Of a stretch of DNA of 64,000 nt, positions 20,691 to 34,500 are shown in pieces. Source of the DNA: Pyrocephalus nanus. Taxonomy: Eukaryota; Chordata; Aves; Passeriformes; Tyrannidae. The position numbers were made by a program, and so were the translations under genes. The stretch is from NCBI GenBank assembly GCA_038380795.1, contig CM076260.1, positions 83,427,843-83,491,842 on the forward strand. Reading direction: 5' to 3'. Position 1 is the first letter of the stretch, and every line of letters begins with the position of its first letter. Under the pieces are notes generated by a model. The model worked only from the letters and a program-made list of their open reading frames with translations, ran no database searches and had not been told where the DNA came from.

Positions 20691-23600
20691 GCAAAAATGC
20701 CTCCTGCAGCCTCTCTCCCTTATGTCTTTGGGGGCAACTAGCACACCTCCACTGGCAAACTCTAGGGTTAAGAAGCCCCATCCTTAAAATAAAGGTGAAA
20801 CGTGGAGTGGTTGACCCACAAGAAAAGAAGCCAACTAGTGAAGCTGTCGTCCCCAGCACTTCTCTTGCTGCCGCTCACAAGCCGTGGACCACGGTGACCA
20901 ATAAGAAAACCCTGGGAAAGGGTCTGGGCTGCCACATCTTTAGAAGGAACAGCTGCCCAGTCTCCTCCTCACCTTGCATGGCCTTTCTGCTACTAGACAA
21001 GATTGTATCTGTCACCTTCAAAAGGTCCTAGCAATCCTTAATTAGATTACAAGTTCACCTCATCCAGCCCTTTTCTACCCCTGCACCCCACAAGGTTTGC
21101 TTTGTTTCCACCAAGAAGGAAGAAGAACCATGTCCTACAAGCACTTAGTGGATGTTTCCACATTTCTTTTCATCTCATTAAACAAAGCTCAACCCATACC
21201 TGTTCTCACCTTCTCCACCCCCCACCCCTCTGGCCTTCTGCAGTTCCTGACAACCCCATCAGCACTACACACCCTGCAGGCCCCAAGACCTTGGGACAGC
21301 CCAGCAGCCAGCAGCCCTATCAAAGCCCAGCTCTCTGCTGTCTTTGACTAGGGACCTCTTCTTGCTCCATCCTCAGCACGTCTGGACAACATAACATGAC
21401 TGAGCAATAAAATGGGGGTCTACCACCCTGCCCACTGCTGTAGGAACTGCCTTCCTACTGCCTCTTTTCTGCTCTCCTGTTGGCCAGGAGCACTGTTCCT
21501 TTCCTTTGCTGCCTCCTCCTGTCTCCATCATCCCATCTAACTGTTCCCTGAGGGACAGACAGAGAGGTCCAAATCTGCTGCTCAGGCTGCTCCATCAGCT
21601 CTTCTGGTATTTATGAGCCAGGTATGCACCAGCTCAGTTCTAAGATGCTTTCTGTTGGTTCTCCATCCATTCTCAGCCCCAAATCCTTCACAGCCAGCTC
21701 ATCCTGCTTTTGAGCCCTGATTCCTACCATACAGCAAAAAGCAGAGGGTGAGGCTGAGGGTGAAGCACGGCTCCTGGTACTTGTTTTAAAACCAGGCAGC
21801 CTCTGCTTCAGTCACTGCAGTTCTAGGACCTTTGAAGATCCACCTTTATCCTCTGACCCCCACGGCACCCGGCCTTGCACTCCTTGTCAGTCAGGGTTGG
21901 AGGCCAAGGTTTTACTGGTGACACCTCCAATGCTGAGTGTAGGATGTTCAGCCTTATCCTCACCTCCTCCTTGAAATCCTACTGCCTATACTGACTCAGA
22001 TACGACACCACCTCCTGCAACATCCTCACCTGCTACTGCACTCCTCTGCTGGAATCTGCTCCGGTCCTGACCATGCTGCACTGCAGTGTCATTGCACAGC
22101 CCTGGCTGGGTGCTCTTAAACCTCACTTGGTTAAATGTGCCTAAAAAAGCTCACCAGACACTGCGTGTGCATTTAAATGGGCAGATAGGAGGGCACCTGC
22201 AGAAGAGTCCCTACATATTTTGTTATCCATAAGTATCTGTGTGCACAGCATGAGCGCTGCAGCAGAGGCACATGGGGTCCTAACCTATGTCAGTGGAATG
22301 GGACATGTGGCTCTCCCTGTGCTGCTCCACTTGGAGGTGAGAGCCATGGCACGGAGTGAGGGCTGTTCAGGCTGAGGAATTAAAGCTGGTTGCTGAAAAT
22401 CTGAACACTGAGGAAGGGGAACAAAGAACAGAAACCAGGGTGGGATTTCAGAAGGGAGGATATGGGCGTGTCTGAGGACATGGGTTTTGGGGTTTGACAT
22501 TTGGCTTTGCATGTAAGTATCGTAGACAGAACCAAATAGGGATGGAGAGGAGTAAAAAAGTTGAATACAGAGAAGGGAGAAGGGACCAAAAGGAAACCCC
22601 AAGCAATGTGAACCTTGGGTGCATTCCTTCCTCCATAGTGAAGGGCTCCTATCCCATTCCCAGGCAAAATCCCGAGTCTCAGGCTTGCTCTGTCAGTCCC
22701 TGGATGCCCAATATGATTCAAGCAGAGCAGCTCTATTTGCAGACCTAAGAAATGGGTGTTGAGGAGGCAATTCCTGTGCTTGGCTTAGACCCTGCTCTAC
22801 TGGGCTCTGATCCCTGCCATGCCATCCCTAGAGGCGTCTCAGATGGAACAGCTGCTGGGTCAGAATTAGGAAGGATTTTTTCCTAGCCATAAGAGTCCCT
22901 CTACAGCTTTTCCCTCTGGTGAAGGAAATCCCACAAAGCAGGGACCTGGAGTGGGAACTGCAGCGACCTCTGTATTGGTCTCCCCCTCCAACGCATGCCA
23001 GACACAGACTCCATCCCCTGCCATCATTCCAACACACCATCACCGCCCACAGACAGAGGGAGAAATTACCTGTCAAAAACAGCTGGAGCTGCTTCCCTTT
23101 CTTCCGGCGTCTGGAACCTGCACCTTGGAGGCAGCCAGACATCAGGGGCAAGAAGCTGATGCTGGGCTGAGGGAACAGGTGAAGTTGCCTCTTCTCCTCC
23201 ACCAAGGAGCCTTCCCCAGAGCAAGGAGATAAAGAACCTTTTCCCTGTGCAGAATCTCAGAGAAGTTCACCCCTTCCTGCCCACTCTAATCTCTCAAGAG
23301 AGGCAGAAAAGCAGCACAAACCAGATGGAGAAAGACTGCAAACACCTCTGAGTTGCCAACTCAAATGATCATCCTCTTCAGCTCTTGCTCCAGATCACCC
23401 TCTCCACCCTATGCACAGCACCAGCCCAGGGTCTCTAGGTTAAAACAAATGTTCTCCCCCATCCCACCCCCCTTGCTTTTCCCATTCCACTCCAGCCCAC
23501 AACAAACAGCAGCTCGCTGGCCCTACAGCCATGTAACCCAACCCCGGCCATTGTTCCCCTTCCACAAGGTCTATATTTGACTTTGCAGCAGCACTGTGGC

Positions 23601-26600
23601 TGTGCGTGTGTGTGTGTGCGTGTGTGTGCACTCTCTGCACACGCACGCTCCAATATTTGTTCAGAGCCTCATTCCCCAGATGCCCGGGATTGCTTAGAAA
23701 TAGCTTCCATGGGCAGTAGGTGTTTGTGCCTTCAGCGGGGAAGTGGAGGGGGCGGGCGAAAAAGAAGCAGGGAGAGGGTGAAGGTCGAAGGTAGCTCTTC
23801 TCTCCCAGTCTGCACCAGCTCAGTGATCTGCCACTCTGGAGCTGGCAGACAACAATGCATGCACTCAACAGAGGAAATGTTGTGGCAGATCTGGGGAACG
23901 ATGGAGAAAAGGTCAAGCTGTGGTCTTGGTGAATCTATCCCTGCATCATCCTGCCCTAAGTTTCGCTCTCTAGTGTCAGAAGTGCCATTCGGCTTCCAAA
24001 AGCCCTTCAAACCTTCCTTGGTCTGGTGACTGAGGCCACTGGAAATGCCACTGGAAGGGAAGTACCCAATTCCCTTAGTCTGGTGGCTCTGCAAGGGGTG
24101 TCTCAGTGAATGGGAGCTGCCCTTGGATTCACCTTCCTATGTTTCAGAACTACATTAAGGGTAGCCACCCTGGGCTACCCCAGGATGTATTCTATGTGTT
24201 CCCAAAGTCTCCAGGAATGCTGCCCAAGCCCAGTGTCACATTCCCTGTGACCCCGGAGTCCCTGGGAACAATGCCTAGACTTGGCATGAGCCTCCTTTAT
24301 TTGCTTCTTTTGCAACCTGCCAGGACATAAGGCAAAATGAGAAATAACTGCAATCAAAATGAATGACAGGGAGGATCGCTTTTATCCTAAACACTGATGA
24401 TCCAGGTAACTTGTTGCCACTGGGTAACAAGAAAAGGCATTCATTAAAAAAGCCTGACTAGACATTTGTATAGACAATGAGAATAAATAGAAATGAACTC
24501 CAAAGAGCTATAAACCCTCTTGCTCCAGGGCACTGAATATGAGTTCTGGGCCATGGAATAAATAGCAGCTTTCCACAAGGGCAGGTTCTTCAGTAATTTT
24601 GTGCAGGGCAATGCTCGTACCTTGCCCTCAGCTACGCAGACCCAGTCCTGGGAAAGGAAGGATGCTGGGCATGAGGAGGCCCCATCCATACATATCCACT
24701 GGACAGAGAGGTGGCCCAGCATGCATTTTCCATCACCAAGGCCAAGGCGGGATGGACTGTAGGGATACTCTGGTAGTGCCTGAAATGTCTGGGAGAGGTG
24801 ATACACAGATGTTCAGAGCCAAGCCTCTGATCACCAGCTTGCCTCTCCTCCTCTCTGAGCCAGCTGCAGGGAGTCCCTCATCATCACATCTGCTGCTTCC
24901 TGAGGGGTGGTCTGCACCCTGCACTGGCCTCCAGGCATCTGTTTTGTTGGGACTAGATTAAATCAGACTGCCTGATGGGCTGCTCGCTAAAACAGATCCT
25001 GTGAGTGTGGGAGAATGCATGTGTCATTCTAACGGGCTTGAGCTGAGTACCTGACAGCCTCCAAACATGCTGTGAGTAGCTAGAAAAGTAAACTTAAGTT
25101 ATTTTGAGATACAGATTCCCCGAGTCCAAGTACTTCAATCCAAGACAAGACAAAGTCACCAGGGGAGAGGGGGAAAAAAGCTTAAATACTGGAGACAAAA
25201 TGACTTAGACTTGAAGAGGGAGGGAAAGAGATGGAGGTATATATGGAGGGCAGTTAGAGAAAAGATGTTTTACCTGTGCCTCCACAGCTCAACAGGCTGA
25301 GTCAGCCCCCCTTCAAAGAACCCCTGTGAGTTCACTGAGAAGGTATAGGATCTTATTTTGCCCTGTGATTTCTGGCTTCCCTCCGCGAGCATGTATGACA
25401 GCTAATGTCAGGGCTCTCCCAAGGGCACCGACTTCAGGGGGTGTACCTATTCTCCCCACCTGCCTCCTGCTGCTGGGAGGAGGCCTGGAAGCACTGGAAT
25501 GGAAAGGAGATGTCTGCCAGGCATTCCCTTGCTGGCACAGACCCACGGGTGCCTTGAAGCCCATCTTCAGCTATACTGTCTCCCTTTGCCTTTCCAGCTG
25601 GCAACTCTAGCAATGAAACATCCTAATCTCACCGGGAGCATGCAAGCATTTAATGGGGACTCTTGAAGCAAATCTTTTGAGCTTCCTTGGTGCTTGCCTC
25701 TGAGCTTGCTCCTGGGTATTTACAGAAGTTGGCATATCTTGGTGTTTGCAGTGAAACCTGGCAGGCAAGCCCGTTGTAGAGAATTTCAAGGTCATTTTAC
25801 AAAACTATGGCCTGTGCTTAGAAAGACTTGAACTCTGGCTACAGAGAAGTCCGTAATTAGCAGCCCCAGGGGATGTGGACGAGTGTTAGGGGGGAGGCTA
25901 ATTGCAGACTGACTGTCTCCTTGGCCTTCAGCAGCTCCCGTGAAGCAGAGAAGCAGTGTGCTCAGCCAAGCACCAAGCGTGTCCTAGAGAAAGGTAATTC
26001 CTCCCTGGCCTGCCTGGACCCGTCCCTATAAACAACGAGAGCTGCTTGGGGAGAGCAGTGTTGCAGATTTCACTGAAGAAAAAAATGTCTGTGTGAGTTG
26101 GAGGCGTCCACTGGCTATGCAGAAGGGCTCCTCGGGAGACAACACACAGCCGTGTGCCTCTACCTGAAAGAGTCCGCGAGTCCCTGCTCTGCCCTCAGAG
26201 GGCTTGGGGGGTCAGCTACCTCCCTCCCCATTTGTGTACCGTAGTGAAGTGCCAACCCCAACACCCCCATGTGTGGTGTCCTCCCCTTGCACGTAGGTGA
26301 ATGCTCTGTCCAAACCTGGATGAAGCCCCATCTGCCTGCACGTGTGGAGGAAAGCCAGTGTCACAAATAACCCCTCCGCCACCTCCCCATGTTCTCCAGT
26401 CAAACATTGTCCCCCTTCCTCTCCACATACTTTGAACTCAGTTCATTTCAAACACTGTATTAGCATGACAAGCTAAACAAGTTTTGACGAAGGGGAAGGG
26501 AGGCAGAGCCCCTTGAGTCTTGGTCTGAGGCTGACACAGTGACTCTAGCCTTTGCTTCCCACGGGGTTTTGCCTTGCATTAGAGCAGCCATCCCGCCTGT

Positions 26601-28260
26601 TCTCTCCACTCCTTCACCAGGGTAAATCACTGGCATGGGAGGGCCCTTCAGTTTCTGTTGCACAGCAGCATTCATACTGGATTTAAGACCCATTGGGGCA
26701 AAGGCTTTACAGTGAGTGTTGATGGGACTCAGGCGAGGCTGTTGGGAGGGGAAACTGTGCTGTGCTGGGGCAGCTCCTTCTGTAGGGAGCTCACCTGAAG
26801 GAGCAATGGTATCTGTAATGTGGGTCCCAGCTGGGAACTGAATTTTTCCAGAAGAATACACTGTGTAAAGTCACAGAGCATGCAGGGTGAAAGCTGGAAG
26901 CACCTGTGCAGGGCTCAGTGCAAGAGCTGGGATCATGGCATGGAGCTGGTGGTGAGCTGAGAAATGAGTGGGATGCCACAACCAAATACCTGAGGTCAGA
27001 AAATCCCAATTTCAGCTGCCTGCTCCCAGGAGTGATGTAGTTGGCACAAAGTGAGTGCAAATACACCACTACCAGGCCCTGTGCTCCTGCCCCACATGGA
27101 AATACTTTACCAGGGAAAGAGGCAAGAGCTCACTGCTGCACAATTTTGTGGCTAGTTAGAAATGGCCAGTAGGGGTCACTGATATATATTTATTTTATTC
27201 TATTTTTATACATATGCATTTATAAATATACAAAACATGCAGAGGCTGTATTGCCTCCATTCTGTATTGCCAGAGAGGCTTTGAGAGAGATTCCAGAGGT
27301 TCAGAGATTCAAGTCTCAGGGGCAGGATACTGTGTCTGGGGTTTTTTTCTGTGCAGTGCCCAGCACAATTACATCACAACCATGATGGGTGCCTTTAGGC
27401 AGTCCCATAAGGCAAACAGCACTTTGGGTTGGGATGGGTCAGCACAGTTCTGTTCTTCAGCCACTGATGGTGGGGATCCTGACAGCAAAGTGTTTGCTTG
27501 TGAAAAGACTCCAGGTTTTTTTCGAGGATGGCATCTCAATTCGACTTAAAATTAAGCCCCAACCCTCACTCTTATGTAGTGGTATGGACTGAATTATACA
27601 CGTGGGTATGTTGTTAGCAACTGTTTTATTGGTGGGGTGTATTTTTCTGGTAGGTGTATGCTCCAGGCGTACTGGCAGGATGTATTTGGCTGTCCAATTC
27701 GGCATCCACAGACTTGTTTGACTGTCCCAGGCTGGCTGTGTTTCACTCATCTTATTGTTCCTGAAATGCTGTTAGTTTTGGGTGCTGAGTTCCTCTTGTG
27801 CTGGCATATCCCAGAGTGAAAATTCTGCTCAAAATAAGTCTCAAGTTTTTTGGTTTTGGTGGGCTCGGCCTCTGAGGGTTTCCCAGCTGAGGTCTATGGG
27901 GGAATCCTCTGTGCAGCTGGAGTTAGAGAAGTAGTGGAGGAGGCAATTGTCTCCTAAGTGTATCCCTTCAGTACTGCAGCATCCAAGCTGGAGAAAATGG
28001 GACTTCATGCAACTCTCTGGCAGGTGATAGCCTCCAAGGCAGCCACCAAGGGGTGGTCCAGCACCCACCATCTTCCCTGCTTGACCTGATTTGGTGGGAA
28101 ACTTGAGAGGACCAAGCCTGCACTGCCTTCTTCTGGTGGGGAGACATTAATTCTGGCATTTGCTTTTTCACTAGCCAAGACTGTAGGCACTTAAGAGGGA
28201 TTTGTCCCTCCACAGGGTGGCACCTGCCCCTCCAGGGGTTCCTTTTATTCAGTTACAAGG
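20691..28260. other. Intergenic region between DLK2 and TJAP1
   Basis: This is 7.6 kb with no recognisable exon, RNA gene or interspersed repeat apart from the GT microsatellite at 23601-23630 and an AT-rich patch at 27180-27240. Short open frames are at chance level. Confidence 0.6.
23601..23630. repeat. (GT)n microsatellite
   Basis: About 30 bases of TG/CG-interrupted dinucleotide repeat. Confidence 0.85.
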
Positions 28261-28575
28261 GTCTATATAAAGTGCTGCCGGCTGGAAAGTATTTTGAAGA
28301 GATTCCTCTCTGCTCTCCACTAAGGGTTATAAATTCAACTGTTATTTGAGAGAATCTCAAATGTACTTCCAGGACTGTTTGCTGAGGGCTTTACATCCGC
28401 CAGAGGCCCCTTAAAATAAAAGGATTATTGGGAGTCAAGTGTTAGATTACCTGGTGCTTGTTAATTGAACTTCAGAGGCTTTAGAGAGCAACTGGCTCTA
28501 GCAGGGAGCTGCACTTTGGTATTAATGGTGTTATATAAATGAATATAATGCAACCTAACGTCATGCTTCCTCATC

Positions 28576-29148
28576 ATGCCGCATCTCTGGGCTCAGGGCA
28601 GTGGTGAGTCCAGCTCACAAGCATACCAGATATGGGGGAAGGCAGGGTGGATGTATGTGGAGAGGGAGAAGGATCGGGAATCAAGGCCTTTGGGATCTGA
28701 GGAAAGAGTGTTTGTCGGTGCTCAGAGCAGGTGACTGGTGCTCAGCCAGCTCGAGTCCAGTTCCCTTTGGCAGTCCGACCTTGGGATCTGTTTTGAGAAG
28801 AGTTGAATTTAATGGAAGCAGTGAATGACAAGGCCATCTGAAAATCCAACTCTCCTTCCTGCAGGGCTTATTTCACCTAGACTTGCAAAAAGCTTGAAGA
28901 TCGTACTCCAACAATTCACCAAAAGAAAGCAAAGTACTCTCATGATTGCTGCCATCGGTGCGCACCCACAGAAACCTGAACAGGCCACAACTGTGAAGGC
29001 TCCAAGGCAGCAAGGCCCGGTGGAAATGAGAAACCTCATCAGCTATGAAAATTTCATCAGCTGGTGCTGTGGAAGCAAGAATCTGGAAGTGCAGAGCAGA
29101 TGGGCAGCCTGGATTCTTGGAGCCATTGTCCTTCTGCTTGTTATCTGA
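28576..29148 (+). CDS. Candidate small tail-anchored protein gene (weak)
   Basis: I do not recognise this protein. A 107-codon open frame (28825-29148) ends in a hydrophobic C-terminus, WAAWILGAIVLLLVI, directly before the stop, as in a tail-anchored membrane protein. A good acceptor (ctccttcctgcag, AG at 28863-28864) lies inside it. Joining from 28865 to an upstream exon that ends at 28603 (donor gtgagt) keeps the frame from an ATG at 28576. A TATA-like TATATAAA stands at about 28264-28271 and AATAAA at 29619-29624. Against it: start contexts are weak, open frames of this length are expected by chance in 64 kb, and no homologue comes to mind. Confidence 0.2.
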
Positions 29149-30283
29149 CTCCAGCACAGGGAGGATTTGGAGAATTTATGGGGGCACAAGTACCGAAGGC
29201 TTTCTTGAAATATCCCTGGCTGACGCGTGGTGTGGTGCACACAGCACTTGCTGGGTGCACAGCAGACGTTTTTGCACAATATTGCCAAGGTCATGGAAAT
29301 GGGGTCCTGCTGAGCACCTGTCTTTTATTGTGTAAGAGAGGGGACCGTTTGGGCAGAGTTTGCAGCGCTGCGAGACTGGTACTACTTGAATGCAAATCTG
29401 AAGGCTTTGCAAATGTGGTAGTACATTGAAGAACATTGTACAAATACTATCATGACTTTTCTTGACTGGACAAATTCCCTCTGGACTAGGCTCCATTATT
29501 TACTGTGTGTATAATCTATTCATGAGATGTTTGTGAAAGAAAGGATAGAAGCAGAGGGTAAGTCTATGCACCAGCCATGAGAAGCAATGGAAGAAGTACC
29601 CGGCTGAGCTCAGAAGGGAATAAATGGATTGATTTGATTTCAAATTCAAAATGTCTTGACTTTTCAAATTCCCAAGCCTAGAACAATATACTGGAAGATT
29701 TTGCAAATAAATATGAAAGCACGCTCCCTAATTATGTCAGGGTTTGACTAAGTTTTGAGAGGTACATTCTGTCCTCGGCTCCTCTCCTTTAAGAAGCAGA
29801 GAGTTCTCCTTGGGGGCTTTTGGGTCGATTTCTCCATTTCCTATTCTCCTGCTCTCTCTCCCTCTCCTTCCCTGGCCCTACGGTTGGGGTTGTACTTCTC
29901 TAGTGACAGGCTGGGATACCCCACTCGCTGTCAGAGTGTTTCTCAGAAAAGGGGCACACGGGAAGGGGCAGGAGCTGATCCTGGGCCCTGCCCTGCACTG
30001 GAAGGTTCTGTCCCGTCGCCCCCTCAAGGCGTTTCTCCGAACCCGGGGTACGTGGGAAGGGGCAGGGGCTGGTCCTGGACCCTGGACCCGGGGCACGTGG
30101 GCAGCGGCACTATCCGATCCCGATCCCGATCCCTCCCCTGCTCCGCCTCTCCCTCCCCTTCGCCCCTCGCGCTCCGGGACCGCCCGGGCCTGGCCCCGGC
30201 CCCGCCCCCCGCGCGTGCCGCCCAGTGACGCAGGCGCGCCGCGGCGTGGGGATTCCGCTGGATTACCCGGCGTGCCCCGCAGC

Positions 30284-30298
30284 AAAATGGCGGCCTGA
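30284..30298 (+). promoter_or_regulatory. TJAP1: YY1-type element containing a three-codon uORF
   Basis: AAAATGGCGGC matches the YY1 core (ATGGCGGC) in the orientation common just downstream of CpG-island start sites. If transcribed, the same bases form ATG GCG GCC TGA, a minimal upstream frame. Confidence 0.5.
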
Positions 30299-30684
30299 GG
30301 CGAGAGAGCGGGGCCGGGGCCGGGCGGGGGCAAAGTTTGGGGCGGGCCCGAGGCGGGGCCGATCCGGGGCCGAACAGGCCGCAAAGTCACTGGGACCCCC
30401 GGCGGAGCCGAGCCCGACCGGGTCAGAGCCGGGCTGGGGCTCCGGGGGTGGGGAGCGGCGAACGCGACCGGCTGGGCACCGAGCCCCGGGCGGGGCCCCC
30501 TGCGCCCCCGGGTCGCTCCGGCCTTCCCAGGCGGGCTTCGGGCGGTGGGGGGTGGCCTTCCTGCCCACGTGTGTGGCGAGGAATTGTGGAGTGTCTCGAG
30601 GACAGCGGGTCCGGGCGGGACGCACCGCGGGCAGGGAGGGCTCAGCTGGGGGCAGGAGGGCGCTGAGGCCACAGACTAGGACCC

Positions 30685-30733
30685 GGGGAAGGGACGGTCC
30701 CCGTGGGGAAGGGACGGTCCCCATGGGGAAGGG
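30685..30733. repeat. 20-bp tandem repeat, 2.5 copies
   Basis: The unit GGGGAAGGGACGGTCCCCGT occurs twice, the second copy with one change, plus a partial third copy, at the downstream edge of the CpG island. Each unit contains the palindrome-like GGGACGGTCCC. Confidence 0.85.
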
Positions 30734-31438
30734 TGGTAGTGCCACTTCCTCAGCCATCAGGTCGTTAGGGAGCTCTCCCTCCCGGGGAGGGACCTGTGTC
30801 AGCGAGCAGCGCGGGCCAGGAAGCGGGACCTGGACCGTGCAGGCTGTAGCCGTGTCTGGGTAATGGAGAGGTAGGGGGCGTGGGGGGTGAGAAGGCAGTA
30901 TCCGTGCTGGGAGCGCTGCTGGAGTAGGAACTGCAAAGTGGAACAAGTCTGGGCCAGCACGTGTGTTAGAAGAACAGAGCATAACTGACAGAGGCAGGGC
31001 TGGAAGGGGATAATCAGCACTCCTCTGGTGTCAGGCGCAGCAGGCGTTAGTGGGAAATTCTCTACCAGCCTGGACATTTTCCCTAGTGCAAGGGATGCTT
31101 CCTGCTGGAGGACTAGTGAGCAACCTCTGGGAACATGGAAAGACTTTAAAAGGAAAGCACGTCTATGGTAAATACTGAACTGCATCTAGCTCTGAGCTGG
31201 AACACTCTGCATGGAGCAGAGTAAAAGACTGTGCTAATACACAGATTTCTAGGTGGACAGGAGGTTGCACTGGTAGGTGTCAGGATTTGCAAGTGATGTG
31301 TGAGTCTGGCAAGGCTGAGTGTGACCTAGATCAGAGAGGTGCCAGGTTGATGTTGTCCACTGAAAAGGATCGTCCATCACATGTACATAGTTCTTTGCCA
31401 GTGAAAGCTTTTCAGAGGTATGCATCTCTGTTTTACAG

Positions 31439-31513
31439 GTTCAGAGAAGGAACTGGGATAGAGGGACTACATACGACGAAGCAGTGAATCCTTGCTGAAG
31501 CATCAGAGAGCAG
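31439..31513 (+). other. TJAP1: Candidate TJAP1 non-coding exon
   Basis: A 75-nt interval is bounded by a pyrimidine-rich acceptor (ctctgttttacag) and a near-consensus donor (CAGgtaaga). It is the first good exon-like interval after the CpG island. No transcript evidence is available. Confidence 0.35.
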
Positions 31514-34500
31514 GTAAGAAAGCCAGGAATGAGCCGATGCTGAGTCAGACTGCGTGCTTTGGTCCCACTACTCAAATTTTTTGAGAATATGTGAACTGCA
31601 TACCTGAAAAACTGTCCCTCTCTGTTGTTCTCTGTGTCATAGTAGGCCTGCGTGGACAGAATTGAGAGGCCGGGGTGTCAGTGAAATGGGAGCGACCCTG
31701 AGAAATTCAGTAAAAGTTCCTGGGAAGAGAAGTTCAGTTACAGTTGTAAGGCACTGTTCTTTACATGCCACCTGGAGAAGCAGCCTAAATCCTGCTCTGT
31801 TGGTGCTGAAGTATCCATGCTCTCTGTATAATCCAAAAGAGGTCTGCCCGGCCATAATCCAAATGAAATCCTTCGTGATGAACCTGCTCTGGCAATAGCT
31901 GCGATGTCAGAGTTAGGTGGTTCCAGTGACCCTTGGTTCTGTCAGGTTATTTCTTCCACCACATTGTTTTTTCCACCCTGTAGCTGTTCCCCTGAGGAGT
32001 GATGCGGGTATACCGCTGGCCTTTCTGTCCTTTCCCAAACTCACTGTTGAGATCCAGTTTAGAGGTGCAGTTGTCTGATATGCAGCAGTTGGTCTTTGGA
32101 TCATACCTTTCAGTTACTTCTCAAGTCACACTTAATACAATTCCTTTCTCTTTTCTTCACCTTCCAGTGAATCACTGCAGAAAGCACATATATCTCAGCA
32201 GTGCTTGGCATACAGTATGATTTGGCTTCTGGGTATTAAATCTGCGTTTAAGCTACCAGGTCTTAGCTGTGGTACCAGGAGCTTTTGAGTTTTCCTTCCT
32301 TCCAGGCAGCCAGTGCTCTTGAAATCATGGGAATGCATTTTAGCAGTGCCAGCGGAGTTCCAAAGTGCAGCCCATGGCTATCTTCATCTTTAATATTAAC
32401 AAGGCATTGGGTCAGGAGGGGATGAGTTGCATGCCAAGACCTGTTGCCTCTTCAAACCAGCTTTCTGAACTAAAGATGACCTTGCGTGCTTTTCCAGTCT
32501 GTTTCAAGTTGTTTGTTGGCTCTTGCTAAGTCACTTGCTTTGCAGCCAAAAAACCTGAATTCTTATCTCTGCCATCCACTCTAAATACAATCATGTGGTG
32601 TAGCATGTAGGGGAAATAGACTATAGCCTTGAAAGAGGTGTACTCCTCTGCAAGTCTGCCTGCTTTTTGTCCCAGAGCAGAACTAATCAAGCTAGATACA
32701 ATGAATGGTTTTTGGTCGACCTGCTGGCCTGAATGGTACCAGAGCTAGCTTGGAGAAAGGGTTTGTGGCACCTGGTGTGGCCTATAAAGTACTTTTTAAA
32801 AAGTGAAGAAGGCTGTTTGAATAGTAGCAAAATAAACAAGTTTTAGTAAAATGCAACTGTATTTTTTTGTAATTGTTTGAAGTGGGTTTGATGCTTGTGA
32901 GTCCTGAAGGCTGATTGTTTTTCTGAAGGTGAGCTGCCTAATCTGTTAAAATGTCCACTATGTTTTATGGAGGATCCACAGAAAACTGGACTCCGAGATT
33001 TCCATGTGTCACCACATCACAGTGTCATCCCAAGAAATAGTTCTGGAGGTTAGATCTTGGCAAAATAACCATGTTGTGTACTTGTTATCAATGGCCTTGC
33101 TTCTACAGCACAGAGTGACAACAGTAGTGTAGTGGTGGGTAATAACTCTCTGCCTTTCACGTTTCTAGGAGAAATACAGCATGTAAAGGTCTCAAATGAG
33201 CCTGCATGTGATATAGATTGAGGGTAGGATTCCTACACTAATAATGAGAATCTGGCTTGACACCTTTTCGACTCATGTCCGCTCTATTGACTGGGCTTGT
33301 TGAGAACTGGAATTGTCATAATAGAGCAGATTTTTTCGCCTGTTAGACTCAGTTAATGCTTTGAGAGTAAATTTAAGGTCCTGAAGCTGGGTATATTTAT
33401 CTCCTTGCTTGAAGGCTTTGGTTGGGAAGACATCTCCTTTCTGTGTGGTACCCTGAACTTTGGAGAGAATGAATGCCCATTGGCATTTATGCTAACTGTG
33501 TGTATTTCAAATCACTAGTTACCGGGTAAATATGATCCTCTCTGAAATTCATTTTACGCAGGACTGCAGAGGAACTATGTGTGTAATCTATGCAAACAGG
33601 GCTAATGCCTTAGGGCATGAAATCTTCCGTCCTGTTTCCCTGCCAGTTCCCCTACCTGAGGGCTTTTCCTTAGATCTAGATTGGCTGGGTCTGTAACTGT
33701 AGTAGGAAGAGTGCTACTTTTTAAAATTGAAGTATCTTTACAGCTGGTTGGAGGGGAAGTATGACGCTGTGGTTAGAAGAACACCTAATTTCTGCCACAT
33801 ATTTGTTGTATGAGTGTGTTCACATCGTTACTCTTTCTCGCTCTGCATTCTTTGGTTGGAAAATATGACTAATGCCCATCTTACTGGGGATTTGAGGATG
33901 AACCTGTTAGTGTATAGATGCTTGGATACTGTGGTGTTGAATGCTTTAGTAAAGCTTGGTGGAGATGAGATGAAAAAGATATTTCAGGCCATGACTTCAA
34001 AATGAAGCAGACCCCTTTGTGATCCACTGTCCCGTGTGGTGAAATTGCTGTAGAGCGCAAGTCAGACCCTGCCTTGTTTAAGGCAAGTGCGCACTCTGAG
34101 ACCTCACCGTTTTTCCATTCCTATGAACTGTTTGCTTGTTTTCTCTCATGTAACACATGCTCTCACTTAACACATTGTCTCACTGAATCTTTTTGATTTA
34201 AATTAATATTTTCTCTTTTTTGCACCTTTGTTCCAGACTTGGAAACTGTTCTCTTCATTGTCAGGAAGTTCATGTATGGTTTTATTGCTCATATGCACAA
34301 ACAGAGAGGGCCAAATGCAGCATTTTGCAGGATGTTTCATATTTGGAATGACATGAGCCATCCTCTCGGGAGTGTCCTCCTGGGAGCTGTGCTTAGGAAG
34401 GAAATGGTGTGGAAAGCCATGTAGGAGTGTGAGAATAGCATTGCAATGGTTGGAATGCAGAATAAGCATCACTTGGGTGGGCTCAGTTTTCCTCTGCTTT

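Larger units (their letters stand above)
29900..30880 (+). promoter_or_regulatory. TJAP1: CpG island, probable TJAP1 promoter and first exon
   Basis: This is a 1-kb stretch dense in CpG. Its core (30180-30350) has GC boxes, TGACGCAGG and an AAAATGGCGGC element. No other plus-strand gene starts between here and TJAP1, and TJAP1-family genes have non-coding 5' exons, so this is the likely start of TJAP1 transcription. The donor of exon 1 could not be fixed. Long frames on both strands are CpG-island artefacts. Confidence 0.6.

Noticed and set aside
24106..24330. Pro-rich 74-codon frame with a hydrophobic stretch
   Set aside because: It lacks splice sites or a poly(A) signal in a supporting arrangement, and its length is expected by chance.
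29878..30982. Open frames of 212-264 codons on both strands
   Set aside because: Same cause: GC-rich promoter sequence. No similarity was seen, and the minus-strand frames run through the TJAP1 promoter core.
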